This document shows, piece by piece, positions 1 to 16,431 of a stretch of DNA of 64,000 bases (the first letter of the stretch is position 1; each line of letters begins with the position of its first letter). The stretch spans positions 10,063,001 to 10,127,000 of the forward strand of contig NC_065874.1 in the NCBI RefSeq assembly GCF_933775445.1, written 5' to 3'. A program made the translations under genes and the position numbers. Under the pieces are notes generated by a model. That model was given only the letters and a program-made list of their open reading frames with translations. It was not told the origin of the DNA and ran no database searches. Source of the DNA: Argentina anserina. Its lineage: Eukaryota > Streptophyta > Magnoliopsida > Rosales > Rosaceae.

Positions 1-1120
1 ATTTACCTTCTGTGATAGGAAAGTAACAGTCAGTTGAGTCAGTTCTATATGTTTTTCACTTGAATCCTCTGTATCATCTTCAGTTCATAAGTATATTGAT
101 TTTTTTTCCTAATTAGTCTTTACAACTAAATAACAACTTGACATACGGCTTTATTATTAGTTGAATGTTGGACTCTGAAGACCACCAAAATTCTTGGCAG
201 GCTATGGAAAATACTTTTGTATGGCATCTCTAGCTATATATTCTCTGGACACGAAATATTGAAATCTTAATGTAGTGTAGAATCACATCATTGTGTGGCC
301 AATTTGTGTCTCTTGATTCTTATGTTGCAAATGTTTTTCAGAGAATTCGTTTAGTTTATGACTGCCAGAAATGAAACATGGCTAATCTGTGAAATAATGG
401 GAAATTTTCCAACTCAAAAAGAAAAATGAGGAGTGTGAAGTACAGGATGCTATTCTTCGCCAACGAATTGAAAATATGTAACCTACAGCCCCCTTGTTTT
501 TAGTTTATGGTTCTTTGTTGGTTTCAAAGATCAAAATTTTTCAAGAAGTGATGCATCTGGATTCAAAGAAATGGCTAAAGGGTTAGATACTCGGTTTAAA
601 TCCGAATTTTTTAAATTTGCATATCTTGTATGCGACCAAATGGATTTGTTTGCTTTCAGCAGTTTCTTGAACACAAATCACTGTTTCTTTTAAATGTTTC
701 CTGTATCCAGATTGTTTTCTGAAAAAAAGAAAATATGGGGTCTCTTTGCTAGTTTATTTGTCGTACAGTTTTTAGTAAAAGTTGCAACTGGTGATGCCTA
801 AGATAGTGAACTGTCTTCTTATTATGTGTGACCTGAATTCATGCATGCATGAATAAAATAAGAGAAATAAGCCAAATTTCTGCCTACCTGCTTCCTCCCA
901 ATAGGAAAAGTTTTGACCTTATAGTTGAATGGGTTTGCTGGTGTCACATCAATACTTTTGGCGATCTAACTGTTCTTTGTTTTCGTGATTTAGATCTTTT
1001 TTCTTTGTCGAGTTTCAGATTTAGATCACTTGCAACCTAATGTACTCTAGTCGGTCAGTTTGCCTTTATTTATCAACAGTACATAAAGTTTATCCAGTCT
1101 GACATATCATTCAACTTCAG
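1..1120 (+). other. Intronic sequence of the ribokinase gene
   Basis: No coding exon can be supported here. The stretch is AT-rich with stops in all frames, and it ends in a clear splice acceptor (ttcaacttcag) right before the first recognisable ribokinase exon. It is most simply an intron of that gene; earlier exons lie beyond the left edge. A short open frame at 849-1040 resembles nothing I know. Confidence 0.6.
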
Positions 1121-2345
1121 GCTGCCAAGAGTGCGGGTGTACCAGTTATTTTGGATGCCGGAGGAATGGATGCACCAATTTCCCAGGAGCTATTGAGCTA
1201 TGTTGAGATTTTTAGCCCGAATGAAACTGAGCTTGGTCGTTTGACAGGAATGCCAACCGAAAGCTTTGAACAGATTAGTAATGCTGTGGCGAAATGCCAT
1301 AAGATGGTGAGTTTTGCTTAACTAAAGACTCTAAAGTAGTATTCATAATTTGGGTTTCGAAACATCTTTTATGAATTGAAGATTACTATTTTTTTTTATA
1401 AAACCATACTTCTTTCAATTGTTTAGCTGTTTACTTCTAAGTATATGTACACTTAAATTCATGAAAAATGTGGGTCACATGCAAATATTAGGATCTTGGC
1501 TGTTTATGCAATTGTAGTAGTTCCTGTACCATCATCTTTACGTTGGCTATATGGCATTGATATAATTTATTAGAGTCTGATCTGAGCAAAATGAGGTCAT
1601 CTACCCCTAAGGGTTGCTTTTATTATTGATGGTCCACCAATACATGTTTAGATGAGCATGTAATCTACTACCAAGTTATACTGTTGGGGTTCTGATCAGT
1701 GAACTTTCAATAGCAGTTGCCTCCTTTTCCTTCTTACGAATCTGGACCGTTAGGAAAGTGTTTAGAATTATTGGTGATTTCTTGTTTCAACTCTGGCAGC
1801 TTGGTTACTCTTACCTGCAGAAGCACTGAAGCAAGTTTGAATTTGAAGTGTGACTTATGACTATCAGAATACATATCTTATAGTACCAGAAAAGGAGTAA
1901 CCCCTATAGTCATAGCTCAGGCATTCTAGCTAGTCATAAACTCATAATGAGTCATAATGTCTGCTTTCAGGGTGTTAAACAAGTCCTAGTAAAACTTGGG
2001 GACAAAGGATCTGCTCTATTCATAGAAGGAGAAGAGCCTCTTAAACAACCCATCATATCTGCCACTAAAGTCCTTGATACTACTGGAGCCGGTGATACAT
2101 TTACCGCCTCTTTTGCGGTTGCTTTCGTGGAAGGGAAGTCCAAAAAGGAATGCCTGAAATTTGCAGGTGAGTTTTATCGTAAATCTCTTGATATGCCCCT
2201 TGTATGAAACTTTTCATAATTTTTCTCGTTGTGCTTACTTTTGTCAGCTGCGGCCGCTTCTCTTTGTGTTCAAGTGAAGGGTGCCATTCCTAGCATGCCC
2301 GAGAGGAAATCAGTTTTGAAACTTCTTCAATCTGTTTCAGGATAG
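1121..2345 (+). CDS. RBSK: Ribokinase (pfkB family), 3' part only
   Basis: Three exons are visible: 1121-1306, 1971-2166 and 2248-2345 (stop TAG). All have GT-AG borders and together they form one continuous frame of 159 residues, the C-terminal half of a pfkB carbohydrate kinase. The first exon carries the ribokinase-type segment ending SPNETELGRLTG. The second carries the pfkB signature DTTGAGDTF, whose last Asp is the catalytic base and whose Gly-Ala-Gly forms the anion hole. The third ends in MPERKSVLKLLQSVSG. Ribokinase phosphorylates D-ribose at O5 with ATP, feeding ribose from nucleoside breakdown back into the pentose phosphate pool; in plants it is normally plastid-targeted, but the N-terminus lies outside the window. 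An AATAAA at 2408-2413 is a plausible polyadenylation signal. A sister pfkB kinase such as fructokinase is less likely given the motif context. Confidence 0.88.
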
Positions 2346-3618
2346 CATTGTATCTATCATCTAAGATAGAGATAGAGTTGATAAGTTTTCAAGATGCTTG
2401 TTCATATAATAAATGCTTCTTTCATCTTCATTCGACTCTATGAATCTGTTGCGTCAATTCCATTTCCAAAAGCAGGATGCCACAACTGTAACATCCCATA
2501 GGTAATGCTTCTTTCGCGCACACATCATTGACATCTCGATCATGTGAAGCAACCAACTATTCTGTTAACTTTGTCGATGAAATGCCAAATAAGGGAACAC
2601 CCAATTCAGAGTCTTATTGGTGGAGTAAGGCTCAAGGCAAGTCTCGATAGATGATATACACAATACACAAGTCTCGCCAAATTTGTAAAATAAATAGTTG
2701 TGCTAATGGTGCACACTTTACTAATAGGTGCTTGTTAGAATGTATAAATTATGTAGTGAAATCTGATATTATTTCGAGATATTCTTATAGTATGAGATCT
2801 ATGAGATCTAGGATCAATATCTTTTTTGTATTTTACAATTTCATTAATAATCCATTTAAAAAAACACAAGCTGCCACTTCATAAAATAATAATATCCAAT
2901 AATTGAAAAGAGCACCGTCATAAACATTCCCAAAGACCCCGAAAAAAAAAAAACCAATAGGGCATCGGAACAAAAAAAAGAATCCACAAGACCACTACCA
3001 TTTGCTTCTTCTTCATCTTCTCACTTTGTCAGTGCCGCCATAAAACCCTAATCTGAAGGAGAAGAAAGAGTAGGGGATTCGAATCCGTTACTGAAACCCC
3101 CGACTCTTCTGGGCAAGCTGCTCTGGTACTTGACATTTGATTTCACAGTGTGTTCGATTCTCTTTGTTTTTATTATATATTGTATGAATCTGATTATTCA
3201 GTCTGCGATGCTTGTTAGAATCAAGAATATGAGTTTGTTATCAGATTGATGTTAGTGAAAAGTAACCACCTTTGATGCTACTTCTTGTTGAATTCCCCAA
3301 CTTTCTAATGCTTCTGATTGAAGCAACTTACAGTTTCAACTACTACCCAGCTTTCTAATGCTTCTGATTGTTAAATTCTATGTTGAGAATTGGATGCATG
3401 TTATACCCTTACTTTTGTTTTCGAGTTTTCGATAGTAAACTAGTAATCATAGTAAAGCCTATGGTTATGGTAATGCCAGTTTGGCTGGAATTGTGTGATG
3501 CTTCATCAATGGAAGCCTGGCTGTTTCTTGTCATTGCATTGGAATTTAGGGAGATACTTTTCTGTTAGGGATTGAAATCCTCAAGTAGTTTTTTGTTTGT
3601 TTAATAAATTTGTTCAGG
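2346..3618. other. Intergenic spacer and 5' leader region of the Asn-tRNA synthetase gene
   Basis: No coding gene is supported. The first part is the 3' flank of the ribokinase gene. From about 3000 the composition becomes leader-like, and TTTGTTCAG at 3611-3619 is a good splice acceptor just before the start codon at 3651. This points to a 5'UTR intron, with the donor somewhere near 3126. The short motif 'ctttctaatgcttctgattg' occurs twice, near 3302 and 3350. Promoter elements cannot be fixed by eye. Confidence 0.4.
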
Positions 3619-3650
3619 ATTGCATTCGGTTACAAGTGACAACAATCCTG

Positions 3651-6290
3651 ATGGCTGAGGACTCGGCGCAGCTAAGTTCCCAACTTGCTGAAGCAACCTT
3701 GAATGATTCTGTGTCTGAGCTGAAAGCCGAGTTTTCTGACAGAGTTCCTATCAAGCGCATAATATCACGACCTGACGGGGGGTCTGCGCTTGCCGAGCAG
3801 AAGGTCCGGGTTGGTGGTTGGGTGAAGACGGGTAGGAAGGCAGACAAGGATAAATTTGCATTTTTGGAACTCAATGATGGATCGTGTCCAGGCAACCTGC
3901 AGGTGATTGTGGAAGCTGAAAAGGGTGATCTTGGGAGGCTTGTGCTAACAGGTACATGTGTGGTTGTTGATGGCGTGCTTAAGCTGCCACCAGCTGGGGT
4001 CAAGCAGAAGGTGGAGCTTAGAGTTGAGGAGGTGGTACATTTAGGTCCAGTTGGTGGTAATCCTATATATCCGCTGCACAAGGGAAAGATGCCCCTGGAG
4101 CATTTGAGGGACTTTGTTCATCTGCGGTCCAGGACTAACACCATCTCTGCAGTTGCTCGCATCCGACACAACCTGGCATATGCAACTCATACTTTTTTCC
4201 ACAACCATGACTTTCTCTATGTGCACACTCCAATTATCACCACCAGTGACTGTGAGGGTGCTGGTGAGATGTTCCAAGTCACAACATTGATCAGTGAAGG
4301 TGAAAGGTTGGAGAAGGAGCTGATTCAGAACCCTCCCCCATCTGAAGCAGACCTAGAAGCTGCCAACCTAATCATTACCGAAAAAGGAAATGCTGTCTCA
4401 CAGCTGAAATCTGCTAAAGCAAGTAAAGGGGATGTTAATGCTGCTGTGGCTGAGCTTAAAAGGGCGAAGGATAATGCTTTGAAGCTGCAAGAGAGAGCAA
4501 AGCTGCAGCCGGGAATCCCCAAAAAGGATGGGAAGATTGACTACACGCAAGATTTCTTTGCCCGTCAAGCTTTTCTAACTGTTTCTGGGCAACTCCAAGT
4601 GGAATCTTATGCATGTGCTCTTAGTAGTGTGTATACATTCGGACCTACTTTTCGAGCAGAGAACTCACATACTTCACGACATTTGGCAGAATTCTGGATG
4701 GTGGAGCCTGAACTAGCATTTGCAGAGCTCAAGGTATGCTAAGTCCACATTTTGAACCTTAAATCCAGCATAGCCTTCACTTAGTAAGATATTTGACATT
4801 AAAAAACAACAGATCTGCCCTGCTTATTATATTATTTCAAAATGTTTTTGTATTTTTGTCTCAAGAGCCTTCTAACTATTTCTAAGTCCCTTATATCCAG
4901 TCATTGTTGCAAGGGTTATTAATCTGGAAATGCTAACTTCCATACCAGACAAATATGTATTTTACCTTTCCATTATTTAGATTTTACTGTGATATTTTAT
5001 TATAACTTCCCTATTTAAGATGCAATATCATCCTTCTAGTATTTGTTAATCATTGTATCTGTTTCTTGAATCTTGTTCATGTATAGCTCACAGCTGCTAT
5101 CTGCAAATTTGGTTGTTTTAAAGTTGTATTATGCTCGGAAATAATGCAAAGCTTCAATATGATTTACTTGGGTAATGCAATTTAGGTTTTTTTCTCTGGG
5201 AACATAGAATCAGCTTATTTAACAGAAGTTGAGGTCTTGTTCTCTCTTATTGTGTATCCCGAAGTCTTACATTTAATCAACTGTTGCAGGATGACATGGA
5301 CTGTGCAGAGGCCTATGTAAAATTTTTGTGCCAGTGGCTACTTGACAACTGTTATGACGATATGGAGTTTATTTCTCGGCAATTTGATAAAACTTGCATA
5401 GAGCGTCTAAAAATGGTTGCATCCACACCCTTTGTACGGATTACCTATACTGAAGCTGTGGAGCTGCTAATTGATGCTGTGAAAAATGGCAAGAAGTTTG
5501 AAAATCATGTAGACTGGGGGATTGATTTGGCATCTGAACATGAAAGGTACTTCTGCATCGATGCTCTGCTTGATGTCGGCCATATTTAGCTGCTGATAAT
5601 TTGGAATTTACTTATCTATTGTTTGGCTGTAGGTTCTTAACAGAGGTGAAATTCCAGAAGCCCGTTATCGTGTACAATTACCCTAAAGGAATCAAAGCTT
5701 TCTACATGAGACTCAATGATGATAACAAAACAGTGGCTGCTATGGATGTCCTTGTACCAAAGGTGAGCATTTATCGTATTAAGGATAATGTCATTTGGTT
5801 CTTTTTGCATGGTTCTTCTATACACTAATCTGTTGTGTATCTTTTGCTGTATGCACATTTACTTTTTTCCTTATATCTCAGGTGGGAGAGTTGATAGGGG
5901 GTAGTCAAAGAGAAGAACGTTATGGTGTTATTCATAAAAGGTATGAGAAGTAGGCTGCTTTAAGATTTGATGCGCACTGCTTCGTTTTTGTTTGTTTGTG
6001 CTTCAATCAAAGTTTCCTTTACCATTCTCCTTAAGAAGAAGAATGACCTTTCCCTCACTGTGGTTTCTTTTGCCCAACTTTTCTTGGCGTCTATTATATG
6101 TTGCAGGATTACAGAGATGGGTCTGCCTATCGAGCCATACGATTGGTATCTTGACTTACGGCGTTATGGAACTGTCAAACATTCTGGTTTTGGTTTAGGA
6201 TTTGAAAGGATGGTTTTATTTGCCACTGGCATCGACAATATCAGAGATGTTATTCCATTCCCTAGATATCCAGGAAAAGCAGATCTTTAA
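3651..6290 (+). CDS. SYNC1: Asparaginyl-tRNA synthetase, cytosolic (class IIb)
   Basis: Five coding exons (3651-4733, 5290-5546, 5633-5762, 5882-5940, 6107-6290) have GT-AG borders and sum to 1713 nt, encoding 570 aa, the usual length for the plant cytosolic enzyme. It charges tRNA-Asn with asparagine. An N-terminal OB-fold anticodon-binding domain (about residues 50-130) precedes the class II catalytic core. Motif 2 is seen as FRAEN (334-338) and motif 3 as GLGFER (539-544), close to the C-terminus PGKADL. A Lys/Glu-rich helical insert at about residues 205-290, between the start of the core and motif 2, matches the WHEP-like insert of plant cytosolic AsnRS. The ATG at 3651 is preferred over an in-frame upstream ATG at 3597 because a splice acceptor lies between them (cag at 3617-3619). 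There is no transit peptide, so the cytosolic form is favoured. Confidence 0.95.
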
Positions 6291-8286
6291 GGCTCGGGTT
6301 TGTTAGGACCATCGGCTGTTGGCTTTTTCTATTTTAACAACAGTAATGTTTCATTAGTATTCCAAAATCAGACCATTGTATACTTGTTTCTCAATTTATA
6401 TGCTAACAAATTTCAGTTCTCTTCGGTTTGTCAGTTCAATATTATAATTATTATTTTACTCCCATGTTTCGATTGTTTTCGGCTAATGGAAAGTTTTGAA
6501 ATTGCTCAAAAGATCTTGATCTGAGACTATGAGATTGATTGTTTTCCCACACAGATGAGTTCTAATTTTGAATTATTATTTTCCCGACCAAATTATGGAG
6601 ACGTTGACGGCCTTTAGCTATTGATGATAATCAAAGAGAACTTATCTGTCGATCAGCTGTCAAAACTAGCCAAGAATTCTCTCCTTGATTGTTTTAAGGT
6701 CCAAAATAAGAACAACAAAGCAGTGCATGAAGTGGTTCGGCAAAACTCTTCCAGTGGTGCAATTATTTGGAATTACAAATGTGGCTGCTGTTTCTATAGC
6801 GGCCAACTTGATCATGAAGATTCAAGATTGTGAATATAATTGGAGTCATTTTAGACTGACAGCAACTTAATAGTGGGAAGGCAAACATTAGTGACCTTTC
6901 ACATAAGGCAAATTGATGGCTACTCAGATTGTAGGTACAACTTCAATCCACAACTTGTATGCATGAATTGTGGTTTATAAATCCAGCTGATCCCAATCAG
7001 GTATTATTAATCTTTGCTTTGTAAGGTCATATATGTGAGATATTTAGAGGTCCTGGCAAGTTTGTCAAAACCCTAAACTTATACTTATGTCGATGGTAGC
7101 TTTATAGCTAAATAATTTAGAGATTAAAATAATTTTGGACAAATCAAAGTTGAGAGATTGAAAACGAAACTCTATGTGATACTAGATAGTTTGAGCCATA
7201 TGTGTTGGATTGTTGCAACGTCTGATTGATTGGTTGGTAATTGGTATACCTTTGTGGACCAATGTATAAGCTGCCCCATGAAATTTCTTCCGTTGGTTGG
7301 AAAATGGTAAACTAATTGTAGTGGGCAATTTGGCTACTTGCACACAAGCTTTTTCTAATCAAAGTTGTATTTCTCAGACTGAGATTATCTTCGGCAACTC
7401 AACCTCAATCATCACCACCCCATCGAGTCAAACGTAATTAGAATGACCACCACTCTACCAGGCATTGGATATATCACTTAATAATGCAATGCTATTATAT
7501 ACTAGAATCATGAAAACCAGAAAATGTTCCTGCTCACAAGTTTTTCACTTGTCTACTGCGCCATCACAATGTCAATCTTCTTTTACTCGAACAAAATGAT
7601 GATAACGATGGCAAAGTGTCATATTATAAGCAACAAAGTATGTTGAAACAATGAAACCTGACATATCACTATAAAAGTAACATTAAACCCTTAAACAAGA
7701 GCAACACAATGTAAGTTAGCTCATTTCTTCCATATATACCTTCCGATTAACTCTTAAAGGGATTGTTTTGCTCATCTATCTCTCTTTAGAATAATTGGAA
7801 ATGTTAATTAAGATGCGCAATAATAAAACGTCAACGCATATAAAAACTTTTTCATGTTTAATTATTACAAAACAACACTTCTTCATTATATTAGGTGATA
7901 TATAGTTACCACGGTCCACGACCTATTAAGTAATCATTGTCAATTAACTATTTAAGAAAATATTTTTTATGAAGTAACACCATCTTTCTTTGTATTACAT
8001 TTACGATGAACATTTTATATACAACATTAACTAAATCATCAAGGGAGTCACACGTACAAATCTTCATTCCACAAATACCCAACAAGTTTCAATCACCTAT
8101 AAATTTGGCGATGTATCCTTGTTCATATTCAAAAAGAGAAAGAGGTTTGACTCTACGGTAAGAAAGGAAAGAATTCCGACCAAAATATCCAAAAGAGGAA
8201 AAGAATTTCAACAAAATTTTACTTCAATAAATAAAAATTAACAAAAGTTGGATAAAAATAAAAAAAAGTAGCCGCTTTTGTCGATA
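6291..8286. other. Intergenic region, no gene seen
   Basis: About 2 kb of AT-rich DNA between the Asn-tRNA synthetase stop and the MAP kinase leader. A few short open frames (for example 6621-6833) have no recognisable motif or splice pattern. No repeat family could be assigned. The right end should hold the MAP kinase promoter, but no single TATA box stands out. Confidence 0.5.
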
Positions 8287-8686
8287 AAAACAAAATCAAA
8301 CGATCAAAATTTGAAATCAAAGACGACGACGACGACGACCAAACCCACCTTCTTTCTCTCTCTTCCCTTCTTGTTTGATCCGACCACCCCAAACCTGTAA
8401 GAGATCGCTTAGGGTTTTCAAATTTTCGAATTTTTACCTTCTTTTTGAATTTGGGGATTTGGATCTGATTTGGGAATTGGGGGAATAAAGGCTGCGGATT
8501 TGGATTTCTGAGAGAGAGGAGGCTTTGATTTTAGGGTTTTTAGGTCTCGCCGGAGTGGATGTGGCTTCTTAGCGCTTAGTGTATTCTTCTGTTCTTGTTG
8601 TTGTTGTTGTAAAGGTTTGATCTTTATACGTCGACGCTTTCTTCTCAAGGTTTTGCTTCTGTTTCTGATAAGAAAGGAAGATTAAG
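8287..8686 (+). promoter_or_regulatory. 5' leader region of the MPK20-like gene
   Basis: A CGA/GAC trinucleotide run at about 8320-8339 is followed by a pyrimidine-rich stretch and then the ATG at 8687. The region has the base composition of a plant 5'UTR. The exact transcription start and any leader intron cannot be placed without RNA data. Confidence 0.35.
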
Positions 8687-12805
<4,119 letters not shown>

Positions 12806-12937
12806 GTGGGTTTAATTGGGATTTATTCAGTGTTAGATTGAGGGGAGATTGAGGGGAGATTGAGGGGAGAAGTAATTGTATCATTAGCTATTTGTACTTT
12901 CTAATCACCTTTGTAACTAGTATTGAAAATTAATAAA
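12806..12937 (+). terminator. 3'UTR and polyadenylation signal of the MPK20-like gene
   Basis: Directly after the stop codon, an 11-bp unit (gattgagggga) is repeated about three times at 12836-12870. A canonical AATAAA follows at 12932-12937, consistent with transcript end a few tens of bases later. The spacing of about 130 bp from the stop is normal for a plant 3'UTR. Confidence 0.5.
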
Positions 12938-13193
12938 AAAGAATCCTAATTGTATCATTGGCAGATGGTTAGACACATCACATCTATTGTCTGCATCATC
13001 CAGCCTTTTCAACATCTGCACTTGCACCTATATAAAGGTTATGCTGATAATGTCAATTGTTTGTGGGGCATTATCAGTCTATCCAGACATACTTTCTCTA
13101 GCTTTTTCCTATTGCAGTACCATAGAAACTTAGAAAGAGCTCGTTCTTATTGGAAACACAGGATACAAAGAGAGCACAATGAACTAGCAGATC

Positions 13194-13275
13194 AGGAGAA
13201 CGTATGAAGCATGAGGCATATAGATGAGGAGAACGTATGAAGCATAAGGCATATAGATGAGGAGAACGTATCAAG
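13194..13275. repeat. 33-bp tandem repeat, about 2.5 copies
   Basis: The unit starts aggagaacgtatgaagcat and recurs at 13194, 13227 and 13260 with one mismatch; the third copy is cut short. The partial copy runs straight into the 3' end of the P450 pseudogene, so the repeat marks the junction between MPK20 downstream DNA and the P450-derived block. Confidence 0.85.
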
Positions 13276-15247
13276 GTGAGTACAATAGTGGCATAACAAG
13301 AAGAGCTTTTTAATGGACAGTTAGACCATAAGCTTTAGTCATGTCCAAGGTCTCAGCCAAGGCGCTACCACTACTGGGCAACTTCTAATCAAACCAGTAG
13401 ACAAGGTTAGCAAGCTCATATTCAGCTGCAGTAACCACCAAGTTCACTCCCGGGCACCCCCTTCTACCCGACCGAATGGTATGAGCTGGTAGTCACGCCC
13501 TCTAAAATCAACTGAGTTGCCCTCAAATCTTTCTGGAAGGAACTCCTCTGGTCTGTCCCAGAGTTTAGGATCCCTTTGGATTGCAAATGCGTTCACAAAA
13601 ACTCTTGTTTTGGCAGGGATATGATAACCTCCCAATTCTACAGCTGCAATTGTTTCTCTAGGAATGAAAAGAGGAGCTGGAGGATGTAGTCTTAGGGCTT
13701 CTTTGATGACACATTTTAAGTACTTCATGTATTCTAGATCACTCTCTTCCACCCTTGCCTTTTTCCCCACCACCCTTCTAACTTCTTCTTGAAGTTTGGC
13801 CATTACATGTGGATGCCTCAACAGCTCTGCCATTAACCATTCCAACGCAGTTGAACTAGTATCACTTCGTCCAGTTAGCATGTCCTATAAAGAGATACCC
13901 AATTAACCACAGAAAATGAACTCCCAGTCTAGATGGTTTCGAAGTGATCTAACACCCTCTTAATTAAATTCTAACGATAAAGATGAGTCTAGGTATACTG
14001 AAATTTTGAGGGAAGGCAAGACATGCCAATAGGATGGCTTTCAGATTATCTGGAGTAAGCTCGAACTCGGGCATGCTATCCTTTTGGAGCTGGAGAAGAA
14101 TATCCACAAAATCCTTGGAATCAACTTCTCTATTAGTTGTCCTATGCTCCTCAACAGGCACGGATCTAGGGGTGGGTTAGGGTTTGTTGTAGCCATTTTT
14201 TTGGAGTGAAAAAATTGAGTATATATCAACTACCGCCTAGGAAAAATTGAGTTATTTGCTATGTTTTTTATTTTGTTTATTTGCTATGTTTCTCTAGATT
14301 TCTTTGCTATATTTTTTTTTTTGGTTTATTTGCTCTATTTTTTTAGGTTTTTTTGTCAATATAAAGTATATATAATAATTCATTTCACTTGAATCTCAGT
14401 CTTCTATCTTGTTCTATTAGGCGTAAGCTATCATTTTCATGTTGAAATTAAAAATATTTTGCTATGAAGTCCTTAAAAAAATTTGGCCTTCGCCCGAACT
14501 TAGCACACAATGTTATTAAATTCTGGCTCTATCCATGCTCCTCAATCATCTGATCAAGGAATCCATCAATTTCAACAAAGGATTTATTTAACCGTGCAGT
14601 TAGCCCTCTAAGACTGTCAACCCAACTCAAAGAAGGGAAGAAGTCTCCCAAGTTGAAATCCATTAGTTGAGTCATTATTCTTCTTGACAACTCTCCGAAC
14701 CAACTACTACTTTCTTCTACAAAATTCCGTCCAAGAACACACCTAGACATTATGTTTCTCTTATGCTGTTTATCAACTCACCAACTTCTTCCCTTGCAAA
14801 CTGAAATTGTTGCACCCTTTTGAGACTGAGAAGTTCGATAATAGAAAGTTTACGAATTTGTCTCCAATACTCCCCATATGGAGCAAAGCCGATGTCATTA
14901 CATCCGTAGAGTAATAAGTTTGCAGCTATAGTCTTGGGACGGCCGGAGAAAACAGTATCATGGGTCTTCATGACTGCTTTGACCAGTTCTTTTCAACTAG
15001 TGTTGGAACTTGGCCCAATTAAAGTAGCATTAGAGGGCCATGCTTCTTAGATAGATTGGCAAGAGAACGATGTGGGAGCTCGTCTAGCTGGTGATCGAAA
15101 GTTTCCAATTAGTGGTAACCTTGTTGGAGATGGCGGCAATTTGAGTTTCAAACCCGATCTAGAAAATGAAAACAAAATAAAAATGGAAAGCAAGAGAAGA
15201 GAAACCAAAAGAAGAAGGAAGGGGGTGGTGATACTTTGTAGCTCCAT
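13271..15247 (-). pseudogene. CYP71-type cytochrome P450 pseudogene
   Basis: On the - strand this is a recognisable copy of the P450 at 21598-23283, with the same two-exon layout, but broken many times. The N-terminal membrane anchor (MELQSITTPFLL...) and PPSPTRLPLIGN are intact up to about 15100; then the frame shifts and an in-frame stop appears. About 70 bp around the RET/MSRC junction (near 14752) are deleted relative to the intact copy. A 380-bp element interrupts the IEEH codons at 14155-14534. The intron donor position reads GC rather than GT. A one-base deletion destroys the haem-binding frame (FGR instead of FGxGRRxCPG, near 13465), and further stops follow before the family's terminal LYSP at about 13274. 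The I-helix motif TGRSDTSST, ExxR (KEALR) and PERF are still readable. It cannot make an active enzyme. Confidence 0.93.
14155..14534. mobile_element. 380-bp MULE-like MITE inserted in the P450 pseudogene
   Basis: The insert is flanked by a perfect 11-bp direct repeat, atgctcctcaa (14144-14154 and 14535-14545), which in the intact paralogue is present once, inside the IEEH codons. Its two ends are similar in inverted sense: GGCACGGATCTAGG on the left and GGATAGAGCCAGAATT read inward from the right. An 11-bp duplication and ends of this style suggest a Mutator-like non-autonomous element. The interior is AT-rich and has no coding capacity. Confidence 0.72.
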
Positions 15248-15329
15248 ATCTTTTGGGCACTACTTGGAATTTGGATCCTTTGTTGATAGGTTCTATTCGG
15301 ATTCATAGGTGAAAAGTTGAAAACTCAAA

Positions 15330-15660
15330 AGTACATGTTTTCGACTCTAATTTTTTTTTATCAAAGGCGACTGAATGCACTTGCGTAACAGTATATTTTC
15401 TACTAAAAAGTACATGTTTTCTGCTCTTAATTTTTTTGTATCAAAGGTGGCTAAATGCGCTGGCATAACAATACGTTTGAAGTGGGCCTAAAAACGTGAC
15501 ATCGTTTTGTCTAGAGCTTAGAGATGAAACTCCTAAGTACACGTTTTATGCTCTCAATTTTTTTATCAAAGGCGGCTCAATGGCTGAATAAGTCGGGGTA
15601 ACAGTATGTTTAAAGTGGGACTGGACGCGTGACATCATTTTGTCTACAAAATTCAAATTT
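15330..15660. repeat. Diverged tandem repeat block
   Basis: A phrase built on tttttatcaaaggcggct, followed by a g/ctaacagtat segment and then a cgtgacatc(g/a)ttttgtct segment, recurs in three diverged copies starting near 15350, 15430 and 15555. Spacing is irregular (roughly 80-130 bp). No coding content. It lies in the likely 5' flank of the pseudogene; its origin is unknown. Confidence 0.6.
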
Positions 15661-16431
15661 GAAGATTATAATTCACATTTACCATAGTTTTTAGATAGTG
15701 AAATTGGCATTCATTTTATAATGCACACTATTTTTTTTGTCACATGTTTATGAAAGGATAAAAAGCATGCATGTTTCCATATATAAAAATTTAAATTATT
15801 AAAAGACCAAATAATTGTGAATTGTATAATACTATAATTAAGTGTGTGTCCTAGCTAGATAAAGACATTTATACTAATTTTAACATCATATCATAGAGCA
15901 CTTCAAAATCATTCATATTAGATTAATAATTTAATTACAAGAAAGTCAAAAGAAATCTTTGCCTTTCTTTTATATCGAACGACGCAATCAAAGTTTCTGT
16001 TACGTAATTTGTTGAAATATCTCTAGGCTTAACCTCCCACATAAGATAAAGTGATAAACTTCGAGTGAGGCTGCTCTAAGTTGTTCTCTGGTTCATAGTT
16101 TCGTGCACTACAAACAGAAGGAAAAACAACAGCTCGTTTCTACCTAACTGCACATTTACATATGCTTTACGTAATTTGGTTTTGACCGAGAACAAGTTTA
16201 CTTTCTGAGAATAGTAGAACTGGCAACCAGTTTAGTATCAACATTCTAAAATGCCCCATTTAGGTGAAAAGGTTCGTATTATTTCCAGTTCTTTCTTCTG
16301 AGTGCTTTTCTGTACAAGTCATTTAATTGGTTGTTATTCTAAATGCGCCATGCAGGAAAAGTCTTCAATTTTCTGTATCATATTTTGTCTTACTTTTGAA
16401 AATATGCTCTGATTGCTGATCCTTACTCTCA

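Noticed and set aside
3597..3650. Upstream in-frame ATG extending the Asn-tRNA synthetase by 18 residues
   Set aside because: A splice acceptor lies between this ATG and 3651, so it is probably intronic.
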